Notes under the pieces: model-generated
Seen by the model: only the letters and a program-made list of their open reading frames with translations
Told to the model about the DNA's origin: nothing
The model's database searches: none
Part shown: piece after piece, positions 9,901 through 21,257 of the stretch
How the letters are laid out: each line of letters opens with the position of its first letter
Position numbering within the stretch: position 1 is the first letter of the stretch
Translations under genes and position numbers: made by a program
Assembly (NCBI GenBank): GCA_964023205.1
Contig: OZ026847.1
Location: 33,979,913 to 34,043,912, forward strand
DNA: 64,000 nucleotides
From: Lutraria lutraria
Lineage: Eukaryota > Mollusca > Bivalvia > Venerida > Mactridae
Direction of reading: 5' to 3'

Positions 9901-11463
9901 TTATAAGAATCTAAATCGAAAAGCTCGTTTTCAATGTTACGCATATAACATAATTCTATATCAAACGTCTAAAGAATGTGCTTAACAACGTTTATAAATT
10001 ATCCTTGTTTTATCATGTTATAAGACTTAGTGTGAAACATGAACTATCATACATTTCACCAAATAAGTATACAATTAAAAAATCATACAGAATAAAACCA
10101 AAAAAAAGTTGATATTTTACTTCAAAACAAAAACAAATCTGTTACCTCTGACATGTAGATCCACAATAGATGATTTTAATCCCAATTGTTCACATTGCCA
10201 TGATGAGTTATGTAGAAGATTTGTTACATTTAATATCTTTATCACGAATGATTCTCCCGAATTGCAAATCATATCAAAAGATGCACCAAGTAGGGCTGAG
10301 TTCAATGTTGATAAGCATCTATTGTTATGTGTATATTCTATTGAAACCAGCTTATCATCATTCAAAACCCATGTTGACGCTCGGAATACGTTTACATCAG
10401 TATGAGTACATGTTAATGTAACCATAGAACCCTCTACAGGATCTAACTCTGAGGCAGTTAATGTTGTGTATCGATCATTTCCGTCTGTAACATAAATAAG
10501 TAAATCGACCTAAAGATGTTAGTTATGTCTGTATTTTTTATTTTTTTTCTAGACGAATTATACTCATGGGTATTAGTTTATTATAGTTGTTTGTGAGTAT
10601 ATAGTATAGTGTCTATTACTAGTCTGGCTAATTCTGGCCATTTGATTGGCTAAAGGTGATTACTGAATCTATTAATAGTTGATAGGTAAGTAAGCCATGC
10701 AGGCATTGCTCTCTGTGATTTTGACCTAGATAAGTTGTTGTGTGGCATGATATCTGAAATGCTATTTGAAGTTCAATGTGGTTGTATCATAGCAGATTAT
10801 GGTGAATTTGTTAACATTTAGGGTGTATTCTATTTGATTGATGTAGGTTATGATATTACCATGTGCTTGTAAACTATATACATAAATTTATTCATTTGTC
10901 AAATACTCATGTTTGTCAATATACGTGTATTACTCATATCATGTAAATTTGTTATACTCTCCATAATGGAGGATTGAATAAATTATACAGTCAATATCCT
11001 TTATGAAAAAAAAACAACTTCATACAAAAAACATAAACCAATATGCTTCTTGTAATTCGTCTACCTATAACGTTGTGTTATAGTTTTTCTTATTACATAT
11101 ACATTGTACTTGTATACATCATAATTCATATCTATCATTAAGTTATACATAGACAAGACATTACCTTCATGCATCTAATTTACTTCAAAAACACCACTTT
11201 TATTACATGTTAAGATTTTCTTAATAATAGCATTAATTGTATCGATAATGACAAAACAAAACATGATGTAAATAATTAACAAGAAAAACTTATTGTTTAA
11301 AATTTAGCTTATATTTACCTTCACCCACTACAATAACGTTGTTAGTGTACTTACCGACAGTATGGACGCAATAACAGGCACACAGAAAACTGAGCAGGAA
11401 GGAAATAATTTGTCTTCTAGCTTGGTGATCTTTTAGGCTTAAATGAAAACGATAAGAAGTCAT
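3820..11463 (-). CDS. Ig-superfamily/FN3 transmembrane receptor gene, 3' end missing
   Basis: Ten exons on the minus strand, read from 11463 down, encode a predicted type I membrane protein: signal peptide, seven Ig domains (one per exon), one FN3 domain and a transmembrane helix. The eight domain exons are 273-339 nt, all divisible by three. Every intron from exon 1 to exon 10 is phase 1, the pattern of exon-shuffled extracellular proteins. Donors are near-consensus (several GTAAGT) and each exon is preceded by a pyrimidine-rich AG acceptor. The order recalls nephrin, kirre, Dscam or CD22-like adhesion/recognition receptors, but no orthology can be assigned. The protein should sit in the plasma membrane with the Ig domains outside. 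Oddities are an in-frame TAG in exon 4 and a decayed duplicate of part of exon 8. The exon after the TM exon was not found and is probably outside the window. Confidence is high for the exons and moderate that they form one transcript. Confidence 0.82.
4182..4481 (-). CDS. Ig receptor exon 9: fibronectin type III domain
   Basis: A 300-nt exon from acceptor tctcaag to donor AAA|GTGAGT, phase 1-1. FN3 landmarks appear in order: ITVDWTPG (B-strand tryptophan), TFTLLYRK (C strand), YDITGLIPDTTYGV (the E-strand L-x-P-x-T-x-Y motif) and FAFNDLGRS. It lies between the last Ig domain and the membrane helix, the usual place in Ig/FN3 receptors. Confidence 0.86.
5337..5627 (-). CDS. Ig receptor exon 8: Ig domain 7 (no disulfide)
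   Basis: A 291-nt exon between acceptor ccctag and donor GTATTG, phase 1-1, starting APRPDPN. It has Ig-like strands (VKLSFTV, FIWYKDG, DFGQYVINATN), but the two canonical cysteines are replaced by F and V. This is the situation in some I-set domains next to FN3 repeats. No stops. Confidence 0.8.
5661..5797 (-). pseudogene. Decayed partial duplicate of Ig exon 8
   Basis: This stretch aligns over about 137 bases with the 5' half of the functional exon (5499-5627), including the acceptor (tag|gtgcaccacg) and phrases 'cctgatc', 'aatgtgaatattc', 'gtacca'. Read in the same phase it gives APRPDLNVNIQYN then a TAG stop. The distal half of the domain and the donor are missing. It is therefore a relic of an exon duplication, probably disrupted by or before the adjoining SINE insertion. 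Confidence 0.75.
5790..6043 (-). repeat. tRNA-headed SINE
   Basis: On the minus strand from 6043 the element starts GACCCGCCTCCGTGGTCGTG, with a pol III A-box-like TGGTCGTGTGG. A B-box GGGTTCGAGCT follows about 75 bases later, then a shared SINE body ('accatgtctcttcatgtgaa'). The tail extends to about 5790. It lies in the intron between Ig exons 7 and 8, next to a decayed copy of exon 8. The 3' boundary is approximate. Confidence 0.75.
6477..6761 (-). CDS. Ig receptor exon 7: Ig domain 6
   Basis: A 285-nt exon from acceptor ttattcag to donor GTAAGT, phase 1-1. The B-strand motif LTFECRVQGNP and F-strand ALYSCHGYN are clear. The usual C-strand tryptophan appears replaced (VKVYKF), with an extra cysteine at TAACSG. 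Confidence 0.82.
7179..7463 (-). CDS. Ig receptor exon 6: Ig domain 5
   Basis: A 285-nt exon with no in-frame Met, so it is easily missed by ORF calling. It runs from acceptor aattatag to donor GTAAGT, phase 1-1, and starts DPPSVNITSG. Ig landmarks are FIYTCPV, NVTWKR and the F strand DSVYTCYVTN, an almost textbook D-x-x-x-Y-x-C motif. No stop codons. Confidence 0.85.
7809..8081 (-). CDS. Ig receptor exon 5: Ig domain 4
   Basis: A 273-nt exon between acceptor atcgttag and donor GTAAGT, phase 1-1. It shows VIIQC, ITRWTS and the F-strand MIYTCTVYN. It begins DPPVL, the inter-domain linker phrase shared with the next exon. It is the same length as exon 4 and probably a domain duplicate. Confidence 0.86.
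8395..8667 (-). CDS. Ig receptor exon 4: Ig domain 3 with in-frame TAG
   Basis: A 273-nt exon from acceptor ttttag to donor GTAAGT, phase 1-1, open except for one stop. The B-strand cysteine is in NLTC. After NPASILH comes TAG (8546-8548) and then NCTGD, exactly where an Ig core tryptophan (TGG) would be expected, so a single G-to-A change explains it. The C-terminal part (SQTIVWK, YCTCSSTNIAG) still looks like an Ig domain. Skipping the exon would keep the frame. This is either a pseudo-exon, a null allele, or a sequencing error. Confidence 0.75.
9051..9354 (-). mobile_element. pogo/Tigger DNA transposon, 5' fragment
   Basis: The outer end, read on the minus strand from 9354, is CAGTCAAAACTGCCATAGCGACC beginning right after a TA dinucleotide (9355-9356). 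This is a Tigger/pogo-like terminal repeat. Inside, ATG at 9129-9127 opens MAETKKKRIVLSLTDKYDAI followed by KRLDQ. This resembles the first helix of a CENP-B/Tigger N-terminal helix-turn-helix. Similarity stops near 9051, so the rest of the transposase and the other TIR are gone. It sits in the intron between Ig exons 4 and 3, in the same orientation as the host gene. The inner boundary is approximate. Confidence 0.7.
9448..9774 (-). CDS. Ig receptor exon 3: Ig domain 2
   Basis: A 327-nt exon between acceptor cacttcag and donor GTAAGT, phase 1-1. Ig landmarks are NVTC (B strand), ITWYI (C strand tryptophan) and WFLICKA (F strand cysteine). No internal stop. NVT, NIT, NRT and NVS sequons suggest heavy glycosylation. 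Confidence 0.85.
10146..10484 (-). CDS. Ig receptor exon 2: Ig domain 1
   Basis: A 339-nt exon from acceptor ttacag to donor GTAACA, phase 1-1. The B-strand cysteine is in VTLTC, the core tryptophan probably in STWVL, and the F-strand cysteine in SSWQCE. An extra Cys pair lies between (NNRC and DMIC). Several N-glycosylation sequons are present (NVT, NSS). Confidence 0.82.
10485..11354 (-). other. Intron 1 of the Ig receptor, no feature recognised
   Basis: About 870 bases of AT-rich sequence. A phrase such as 'ggccatttgattggctaaagg' near 10639 looks repeat-derived, but no partner or boundary was seen. Confidence 0.4.
11355..11463 (-). CDS. Ig receptor exon 1: start codon and signal peptide
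   Basis: ATG at 11463-11461 opens 36 codons plus one base, ending at donor GTAAGT (11354). The peptide has a charged N-region (LKDHQARRQ) followed by a hydrophobic core IISFLLSFLCACYCVHTV, a classic signal peptide. It ends in phase 1, which fits the phase-1 start of every downstream domain exon. 5' UTR and promoter were not identified upstream. Confidence 0.8.
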
Positions 11464-12820
11464 TTCCTTTTAACAAAAATAAGTGGATATATGGTCAAAA
11501 TATACAGACTCCGGGAGGCTGTATTTTGTTTTCCAATTTTGTATGATCTTATGATTTGGATAGGGGGTGGATAAAGTGATTTGTCTGAGAGTAGTATCTT
11601 AAAGTTGTATGTGTTACTATGAATCCTTTTCTTATCTATGTACAAATAAAATCATTTGTAAAGTGCTTCATGCTAGCAACAACACAGTGTTTAGAATGGC
11701 ATAAAAGTATGACAACTCGGTTAGATTACCTCCCTATATTACACAAAGTATGCAGTGATTTTGGAAAAGACTCGTGCAAATTGTCATCACACATTGTACT
11801 CATCAAGAATCGGTTTCTTGTCTGTACATTCTGCTGACAAAAACAAGACTACTGAAATGTGTACAAATACACATACTCAGAACGGAAGTTTAAAGATAAT
11901 ACATTATAAAACCAGTTAACAATGTTGTTTACTGACTATACAAAATAAAATAGTTTATGTGATACTCTTATGAACAAGAAATAAGGGTTTTAAACTTAAA
12001 CATCTTGTTAACCGTTGTTTGAAAGTTATTTATTTTGCTGATTTTAGGGATTTATGGTAAGCTTGTAAACGTAAATGTTTGACATGTTTAATATTAATAA
12101 GATTTGAAAGTTTCAACTATTATTGAGGTACGATATTTCTATGAAGATTTAAAAAACAACGAAATTAAAACAGTTTAAGAAACATACCAGATATACATGA
12201 TGTGTTTTCGGCACAGGTATAATCACATTCAAAAAATCCTTTGGTCTACACTAATAATGGATGCAACACGTCTACAAATAATCCAATCAATACAGTTCTT
12301 TTTCTAAAATCTAGTCACATGATTACAAAATGTGTATGAAAGTATAAATAAATGTATTAAATTTATTTATAAACACGGCAATGTCGACGTTCGTATCTAA
12401 ACAAAAAGACACCCGATCGTGCGTGGTAAAGTTCAGTCATATAGGAGGTATTGATAAAATGGATCAGGCCACATTTCATTATTTAAGCAACCAGGATGTA
12501 TATCGACACTAATTTAAACGCGTATGCAAATATATAAATGAATCATAAGCCATGTTTTATGTATTTAACTGTCATTGCGACAAATACACAGTGTAAATAC
12601 TCCATGTACATATCAGAATGTCAAGATGAAAGGTACATTGTACTCATACCAAATGTAACTTAAATTTGTGCTGGTGAGAAGTAAGTATTAAATTTCCTGT
12701 AAATTCATATAACACCTGTCAAAATAATAGAAATTCCAAATCTGACTAAAATAACTGTTTTATGTTATATGATGATACAAAATTATCTGAATATTTTTTT
12801 TTGGGGGGGGGGGTGTTTGC
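11464..12820. other. Upstream flank of the Ig receptor, no gene recognised
   Basis: This should contain the 5' UTR and promoter of the minus-strand Ig receptor, but no TATA-like or other diagnostic element at a convincing distance was found. The short ORFs are unremarkable. Confidence 0.4.
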
Positions 12821-12993
12821 AGTACAACCTCTCCAGAGCGACCCTCTCTTGAGCAACAACTTCCCTGCAACAACCGCATGATTTTTCCCACTGCATCATT
12901 TAACTATTACTTTAACCTCTCTAGAACAACAACATCTCAACAACAACATAATTTTGCTACTCCCAAAGGTTGTTGCTTTGGAGAGGTTGTACT
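12821..12993. mobile_element. Short MITE with AGTACAACCTCTCC termini
   Basis: The 173-base unit begins AGTACAACCTCTCCAGAGCG and ends with the inverse of AGTACAACCTCTCCAAAGC. The interior repeats caacaaca/cctctc motifs. No ORF. The ends are long enough for a MITE; target duplication not resolved. Confidence 0.7.
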
Positions 12994-15900
12994 TTATATT
13001 TACATTGTAAAGCAAAGTATAATCATGGTGAAATCTGATGTACCTGTATGTATCTATCTAGACGGGTGAAGGTGTACAAAGAAAAATTCATATATAAGTG
13101 AATGTGTTCGCGTCAGAGTTCTGATCTTTAGAGCCTTTCGATATTGCCGTCCGTAGAATAATCTTGGACAGGTGATAAACATTAAAATTATGTAAGAATA
13201 TGTATTTTGGCGAAACGGTTAAAAAAACGGCTTCATCGAGCGGCTTACGCACTTCAGTCTGGTGTGCGCTTTGTCTGGGAAGGTACGAGTATAGCTGGAT
13301 TTATGTTATTTCGTCAATTTTCTCTATCTGACTTACAAACAGTAATATATATGCTTAGTTTACTCAGATTTACTTTTTTGTAACTACGTTTTATTCTGAC
13401 TAGAAGGATATTTGAGATACTTAAGTTTTCATATATTTGGGAAAATAACATTTGATAAACATCTTATAATATCATTGAACGGCTTAATGTTTTGGTAAAT
13501 ATAACTCGTCTATAACCCGTTCCCAGATATATATATATAATAGTGATATTGTGGATATTTTGTGAAATAATTATCCTCTCTCTACAAGGACATTTAATTT
13601 ATTAATTTTATTTCAATGTGATATTATTAACCAATAGTTCGGGATGCCAGGAATTTACCATAATGTGTTTTATTGTATATATGTCGGTTCAATAAAAAAC
13701 GTTTTCTTTCATGCGCGTTTAATGTTTCATATAACATTGATTCTAAAAAATGATTGCAATAAAAGGTTTTGTACGAATACAGTCATACATTATTGAATGT
13801 ACGGCGTCTTGGTTTGCTTAAGATTAATAACATTGTCACATTCATAAATATGTCTGCATATATACATGGATGTATTGAATGGTATATATATATGTGTAAC
13901 TCTTAAACGTATCCAGCCGACAGATGTCATGAAAATTAATGTAAGTCCGCTTATCTATATTTACAAGTTCTGTATTCCGTATATTCGTCTTTTCATCAGT
14001 TTACAAAATGCGATAGGGTACATGAAACCGGCTTGCTGTCTTTCCATATAAAGTTGGAATCTTCAACTCGAGCCAAACTCAATCTCCGAACACGATTACG
14101 ATTACATGACTTGATTCAAATTCCTGAAATTATCCGTACACGTAAGGCCGTGTGGTTTGTCCGAAGGAATCATCTTTAAACCAGGGACGCAACGTAATGT
14201 CGCGAATATTGATACTTAAACGACGCTTTTGAAAATGTTAGTAAGACGGCGGACTAAATGTGATTTTTTCTTTAAAAAAAGGAAAGGTTTTCCGTAAGTT
14301 TCAACATTTTGTTATATTTCTGGATATAAAGTATATGCGCGTCATTTGGCCGCCGGTTTCAAGAAAACATGTATACAGTAAATTATTTAAGAAAATGTAA
14401 CGTCGGAATGTTGTTCTAGTTCAACAAGGAGAAATTTCGTAATATTCACCTATTGTGACGACTAAAAGATAAATACGTATTATGTATGTTATCAAGTACA
14501 TTGTCTTACAACCTCAAGGAATGTCACTCCTACTGTTAAAAATTATACGGATCATAATTGCCTCCCTTTAGTCGTTTAATATCTATCTGATATAATAGTG
14601 TTGAAATAGGGGTACTTGATACCTAAATCGTGTTCTCCACTCGTCGATATTCACATAATAGTCATGTACATAATTTAAACTGGAGATTGCAATGGTGTGA
14701 AGTGCATGTTTTCGTACTTAGGGGCAGTTCGGTGAAATCAGAATGTATACATGCTTCACAAAGTTCGGCAAAACCAACTGCTGGGGCCCATCTCAAAGGA
14801 CGAAAACACAAGTGATTATACATAGGAGAAAATTCTGTTATTTGCTGTCGTTGATGTCTGACTTAGAAAATGTGTGAAAACCCTACGCCTTCTGGTAAAA
14901 TGATGTCTAATAACTGCTAGAATCCATGAATCTTTTACACAATGTTTTGCATACACTTTCATGAGATGATCCCAAAAGTGAGAACACTGCTCGTTCGACA
15001 CTTAAGTTAGGTATTTTAATTTGTGTCCTAACTTCCTGATATAATGAAATGATTTAATAGTCAAGTATCTGACCTATGACATAGGAATGCACACTTAAAG
15101 ATAACGATTGATAAACGTATTTTTCTGATGTATTGCTTAGTAAACGCCTTTGAAGATTATCAAAGGTGCACGCATGCATTGTACTTAATATCAAAGAAGA
15201 TACTGATTGCTTCATATAAATTAATATATCCGTTGCATTATAATCAAAATGAATAGACATTTTATAAGTTTGAGAACTTGGGTTATAAAAATATATTTTA
15301 GTATATAAAGTGTGTTTTGTTGTTCCGTATTAAGCATCGGATTTTTATTGTTTATAATGTTAACAACATGTTCACCTGTATGTGTTCTAACGAAACAATA
15401 CAAACCGAAATATTTGTTTATATGAATTATATGAATGCATTTTATATAATGTAATGTAAGACATCCATTGTACCATTATCAACCTACGTACTGGATATAC
15501 CGCGCCATAAAGGTGTATCCTTGACATGAAATGTATTCCTAGCTGTAATTCTAGACCCATGTTTACATAACACAAACAATCGACCGCACGTACATGCAAT
15601 GAAATTGCACAATATTTACCAAGTTACTATGAAGAAAATATCCGTGACTTATTCAGTGATGAATATAGAAAATGTATAACTGCGTCGCTATGTTTAACCG
15701 TGTAATACCATTTGATATCACGATTTATACATAATGTAAGCGCTAGACAACACATGTAATGTCGTATCTATATTGATATGTTATGTTTAAGATACATGCA
15801 TGTAATACCGTGCTTAATGTGAAAACCAATTAATGTTTAAGTTTCTTTCTGCTACACGTAACAAGATATCAATTAGTTTAAATGTTAAGTTACATTTACT

Positions 15901-16783
15901 ATTTAAACAGTCAATTTGATACAACATCAGTGTTGATCAGTGTATATCATATCTATGTTTGTAGAATGTCCCATTAGTGCAATAGTGCATTAGTGCAGAC
16001 GATGCATTTTAGTTAGTAATACACACTCTGATTGTAAATCTTAATTGTGTAAATTGCGTATTACGCATCGGTTAGTGTCCAAATATAATTCAATACTTTG
16101 TTTTATTTACATTTTACAAATGAATTGCTTTAAAGAGAACGCCTTTTGTCATACACCGGCGGGTAATCTAACTTTAGTTTATGTACCAGTACTAACAATG
16201 ATCTTTAAAATAATCATTTTAATCAGTGGTGGAGGACGAACTGTTTTAAAGCATTCAATCAAATTATCACCCATAAAATGCACCGAGCCCAGGTAATTCA
16301 TTAACTCGAATTACATAGACATGACCCTAGTTATATTTAGCAAATAGATAAAAAGCACGCATAACAATAATATAAGTTCATGTATGTCTTAATCAGAAAT
16401 ATTACTGTATTGTTCATCAAGTAAATAAAGTAGTCAGGGAATGAAGTTTTCACAATATTTTTTCTTATAAACCAAACAATGATTGTTGTTGTGTGGTAAT
16501 ATTTGTAATAATCACGTTCATTACAAAGCCAATCGATGTTAAATAAGAATAGACTGAATAGCAATTTTGTAGAAAACAATTAGGCGCTTTTTAAAACCAT
16601 AAATTTGAAATTCACCCTTCTTGATATGATTATTGTATTTTAAAAGTTGTCAAACGTTGTTGACAGTTTTGTGCACATGAAACTAAAGTCAGAAGCTAGA
16701 TTAATATTTTAGTTTATCTTAAAGACATTGAACCAGGAATGCGAGGCATGTGACTAAGACCCAGCAGTCATGTATATTCCACA
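12994..16783. other. 3.8 kb intergenic AT-rich stretch
   Basis: Scanned on both strands. The ORFs are short, with no conserved domain signature and no convincing exon with matching splice sites. No tandem period was noticed. Confidence 0.35.
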
Positions 16784-18668
16784 GTAGGGAGTCCAATAAA
16801 ACTGACAGGGTCATTGATAGACTAGCTTCTAATTACATAATCAGTCACTTAAATGTATGGCTAATAATATAGCTGCACATGTATAGATACTTAAATTGAT
16901 TCAATGTTTAATTAGAAATATAAATTAAAACTTTTTTTAAAGTATGTATATATTAATGAAAAATATTAAGAATAAGACAGCTCATTTAATATGATTAAAG
17001 AAATCAAATTCCCCAAATAAATGCTTCAAACACATTAGCAAATATATGCATCTCACATCAATTAGTTAGGTCTGGTTGATTTTGATAAGTTAAACGTTCA
17101 TTTTGTAAAATTAATACAAACGTATCCTAACACATTTTATACCTGTTTAATATCTATAACCAATATATTGTCTCAATTTTTATTGTATAAGCATAGTCAG
17201 ATTATAATAGTTATCTTGAAAAAAAAATTTCATGTATAAATATAATTATTTGACTTAGAAATAGAAGAAGCATTCAGTAGCATTTTTCATGTATCAACTG
17301 TTCTTACATGATCTGGTAATTAAAGGACAGCATTCATTAATTACATAAAATGCTTATAAAAAACAACAGGAAGTTATCCATAAACTAATTATCACTAAAA
17401 ATCAATAGAATTTATGACCCTCTGATATGCATGACTTGGTGTCAAGTCTACAGACACTTAGCTGACTGTGAAAAGACAGGATTAATCCCATTAGGGGCAA
17501 TTAAACAATAAAGATATTATACATCATGTGGATTGGGGGGGGGTCACTTATATAGTAGCTGTTCAATGTCTTTAATTTCCTGCTGCATTGCGCATACATT
17601 GTTTACCTACACAATCGATAAAACCTGACAAGTCAGAGCGGTAAACGCATTCATGATTTTCAAAAAGCTCTTTTTATGTCAATTAAATGAATCGCTGTTT
17701 ATCATGAAAGTGAAATATGATCAGAGGACTATTGTATGTTGTACAATTATTACTGGATTATAAGTATATAATAACCAATAATGATTATTCGGTCATTGTC
17801 TCGAAAGAAAGGTTTTAAAACTTTGTGTTCTCTTCGTTCTCATTGTATTGCTTAAAGACATTAAACAGCTGCTATATAAGTGACCCCCCAAATCCACATG
17901 AGGTCTAATCTCTTAATTGTTTTATTGCCCCTAATGGGATTAATCCTGTCTTTTCACAGTCAGCTAGGTGTCTGTAGACTTGACACCTAGCCATGCATAT
18001 AAGAGGGTCATAAATGTTATTGATCTTTAGTGATAATTAGTTTATGGATAAATTCCTGTTGTTTTTATAAGCATTTTATGCAATAAATGAATGTTATCCT
18101 TTAATTACCAGATTATATAAGAACAGTTACATACTTCAATATATACTAGAATATAATAATTACTGTCACTACCATTTTATTCCTGTCATTTTTTCTTCTT
18201 TATACATTACAATTGCAACTGAATGCTTAACTCTTCTATTTCTAAATCAAATCATTCTAATTATACATGAATTTATTTTTTACAAGTTAGCTATTATAAT
18301 CTTTAAAATAACTTACTAAAAACTATGTTAATACCAGTACTGCTTGAGAAAATATATTGGTTAGAAATATTTAATTTTAAAGACAAAGGTGTTCGGATAC
18401 CTGTGTATTAATTTCTCAAAATGGACTGTTTAATTTATCAAGATCATCCAGACCTAACTAAATAGTGTGAAATACATTATATTTGCAAATGTGTTTGAAG
18501 CTTAGAGCATTTATGTTAGTAATTAATTTCTTTAATCATCTTAAATGAGCTGTCTTATTCTTAATATTTTGCATTTATACAGTAGCTATATATTAGCCTT
18601 ATGGCCACTGATTATGAAATTAGAAGCTAGTCTTTCAATGACCCTGTCTGTTTTATTGGACTCCCTAC
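16784..18668. repeat. Large imperfect inverted repeat (foldback), arms ~800 bp
   Basis: The left arm 16784-17575 and right arm 17852-18668 are reverse complements over their whole length, with a spacer of about 276 bases. Shared anchors include gtagggagtcc(a)ataaaac, cagggtcatt.., tagaagctagt, ttatccataaactaattatcac, tgaccctct, ctgactgtgaaaagacagga, gattaatcccattaggggca and ccacatg. Indels and substitutions show the arms have diverged. No transposase found. Either a foldback transposon or an inverted segmental duplication. Confidence 0.85.
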
Positions 18669-19060
18669 TCCCTATCGTGAAATTGTGAAATCGTGAAATT
18701 GTGAAATCGTGAAATTGTGAAATCGTGAAATTGTGAAATCGTGAATTTTTTAAGAAAAATCATGGAATCGTGAAAATGTGAAAATGTGAAATTGTGAAAT
18801 CGTGAAGTTGTGAAATCATGAAATTATGAAATCATGAAATTGTGAAATCGTGAATTTCACGATTTCACAATTTCACGACTTCACGATTTTTCATAAACAA
18901 ATCACGATTTCACAATTTCACGATTTCACAATTTCACGATTTCACAATTTCACGATTTCACTATTTTTCTTCTATAATTCACGATTTCACAATTTCACGA
19001 TTTCACAATTTCACGATTTCAACTTCATCATTTCATGTTTTGAAATTGTGAAATCTTGAA
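18669..19060. repeat. Foldback satellite of 9-bp GTGAAATYG units
   Basis: About 20 tandem GTGAAATTG/GTGAAATCG units run to about 18853. They are then followed by about 20 units in the opposite orientation (TTTCACGAT, TTTCACAAT) to about 19040, with short interruptions. The array begins directly at the outer edge of the 1.9 kb inverted repeat. The apparent ORF here is a product of the repeat. Confidence 0.9.
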
Positions 19061-20475
19061 GTTGAAATGTCACCACCGGTCTTTCGTAACCTCTCGATCT
19101 GTGCACAAATGTAGTGCAATACTAGAATATTTTAAAACACTTGATCATGATAACAGAGCGAGATATTAGTGGGGGACATCTTTGTCTTCCGCTGAAGCCC
19201 TTGTATACAAGGTGTCGAATATGTGTCATACAACTAGTCGAGTGTTTTAAAAAGATCCTGATTTGACTAATGGATTACCAAAAAGCAATATGCTAAATAC
19301 AACTGTACTGAATTACATATAAGCCTATTATTTGGATAGTAATACGAAAGTTATTAAATATTTATTTCAAACTCTATAAATAAATACAATATTTATAAAT
19401 TTCCATGTATACGTAAATCTTTCAGTTATAGTTCAACAGACAATGAGATGAAAAGCTCTTATTCAAATGAAATGATACACATACTTATTAAAATTAGATG
19501 AAAAACACACGTATTCAAATGTCAAGTTCTCAAGTATACGATATCACAACATGAATTCCAATGGCACTTCATTTGGTCACTAAATTAAGTTGAACGTAAA
19601 TGTTAAAAATAGGAAATAAAAGACTGTACAAGATATTTATGTGAAGCATCTATTGACAACGATTACCGCTCTAAAATCCTTGGCAGACACAAGAATGAAT
19701 TTAATGAGTGAAACATTAAGATGCTTTGTTTTATCGCCATGATAACTCAAATCTGGTCCCAGTCGAATGATTTTTTTGTAGCCGTCTGTTCAAGTTTGTT
19801 GTCGCCTGAATTGTTTTCAAATTAATCCGGTCATGTATATAAAACGTACAGCTCGGTGTTCGGGTGTGTTCATATTACGCCACAATGTTTGGTTCAAACA
19901 ACACTATTTGTTCCGTATGTATCAGCATGATTTTTTGTTGGAGTGTCTTCTGTTCTGTGACCTTGAACCATGGCGTCTGTTAGTTATAACTACTTGGCTA
20001 TCTTTAAGTTTGAAAGTGATGTCTATAATATAAAGGTACATATCATTTATTTAAGATTGTTTGATACACGATTATTTATTTTACACCAGTCATACATGAA
20101 GTCATAGACATTTGGCTATAATGTATGTAAAAAAGAAAGCTCAGATTCAGATCACTTTAATAAAACAGCATAACGTTAAAAGTAAATTGTTGTTTCAGGT
20201 TGTGTATAGTTAAATAATTATCAATCTTCGGAACTCAATGCAAACATTCAGCGTGCATTTCAAACGATTACTATATTGTATGCTATCGTTAGTGTGGGAA
20301 ATGACATTGAATATGTACTATTCTATGTTAACTTTGTACGATTTTATGTTTGATGTAGTCCAGTAACTGATAGAAAGATTCAGAAAACATAGGGTATACC
20401 CGTATAAATATGACTGGTAAAACAATATTTAGCTCGTTTTAGGTTCATCCAGTGATAATTAGCTAGGATTCTCCA
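19061..20475. other. Intergenic stretch, no gene recognised
   Basis: No exon with both splice sites and a sustained frame was recognised. It may include the still unidentified 3' terminal exon of the microexon gene, but nothing specific supports one. Confidence 0.35.
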
Positions 20476-20484
20476 TCCCTTCCT

Positions 20485-20815
20485 ATACTGTTTTTTTTTT
20501 TTTTTCTAATTCACTGCGTTGTTTTTAAAATATAAAACAATACCATGAATGGAATATCACATTGCTGTGCTTTTACACGTAATTTTAATGTTATATCTGA
20601 TATCGATCGACGTGCCGATGTTAATGATGGATTGCTAGGTGTTAATTAGCACGTAAATGTCATATCCTGGAAGCCATTTCAAGTAATTCAGAACGTACGT
20701 GTTCTCTCAGTTACATGTGCAAAACAGACCATTAGGAATGAAAATTAGATCATATATCAATAAACTATCATTTATTATTGTCTTCATTTTCTTGTTTTAG
20801 ATATAAATATATCAA
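20485..20815 (-). pseudogene. Decayed A/B microexon pair
   Basis: A B-like sequence AAAACAAGAAAATGAAGACAATA sits at about 20779-20805 without an acceptor or donor. An A-like AACAACGCAGTGAATTAG lies at about 20500-20520 before a poly-A run on the minus strand. The intervening intron sequence still matches that of the other cassettes. Confidence 0.55.
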
Positions 20816-21213
20816 AATACAAGTGATGTCACATTATGTGTACATAAAATATGATATATGTTCGTACGAAAATGGATTTATCAAAGTCGATAATACATTT
20901 TTAATGTTTCATCTGAACAATGTATCATATCACCATGAATTTGAAGCGCCCACACAAATATATATTATACATGCATACACTAATATAATTATGCAATAAA
21001 TGTTTCACCACTATACAACTTGTAATGGAGACACAAATTCAAAATCAGTAAAAACAGTATATTTTTACAAATACATGTATATAGTGTCAAATTGTGGCTT
21101 TGTGACGTTAAATCTGTTTTATCTTATTTTTATTGAAATTATGTACAAATGTATGAGGTATATGAGATGTCTATAAAATAATGGAATACATAATTATGAA
21201 AAATTATCCATAC

Positions 21214-21257
21214 CATCCTCGTCTGTCACATCATTTTCTGATTCACTGTGTTGTTCT
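21214..21257 (-). CDS. Microexon A3
   Basis: 44 nt between acceptor tgtttag and donor GTATGG, encoding EQHSESENDVTDED, a strongly acidic run. It ends in phase 1. The next expected exon is a B-type or terminal exon that was not found in working form. Confidence 0.7.

Noticed and set aside
10109..10421. Two plus-strand ORFs (98 and 83 residues)
   Set aside because: Both are antisense shadows of Ig exon 2.
18850..19059. 69-residue ORF rich in FTISQFHDF repeats
   Set aside because: It is a direct translation of the GTGAAATYG satellite, not a protein.
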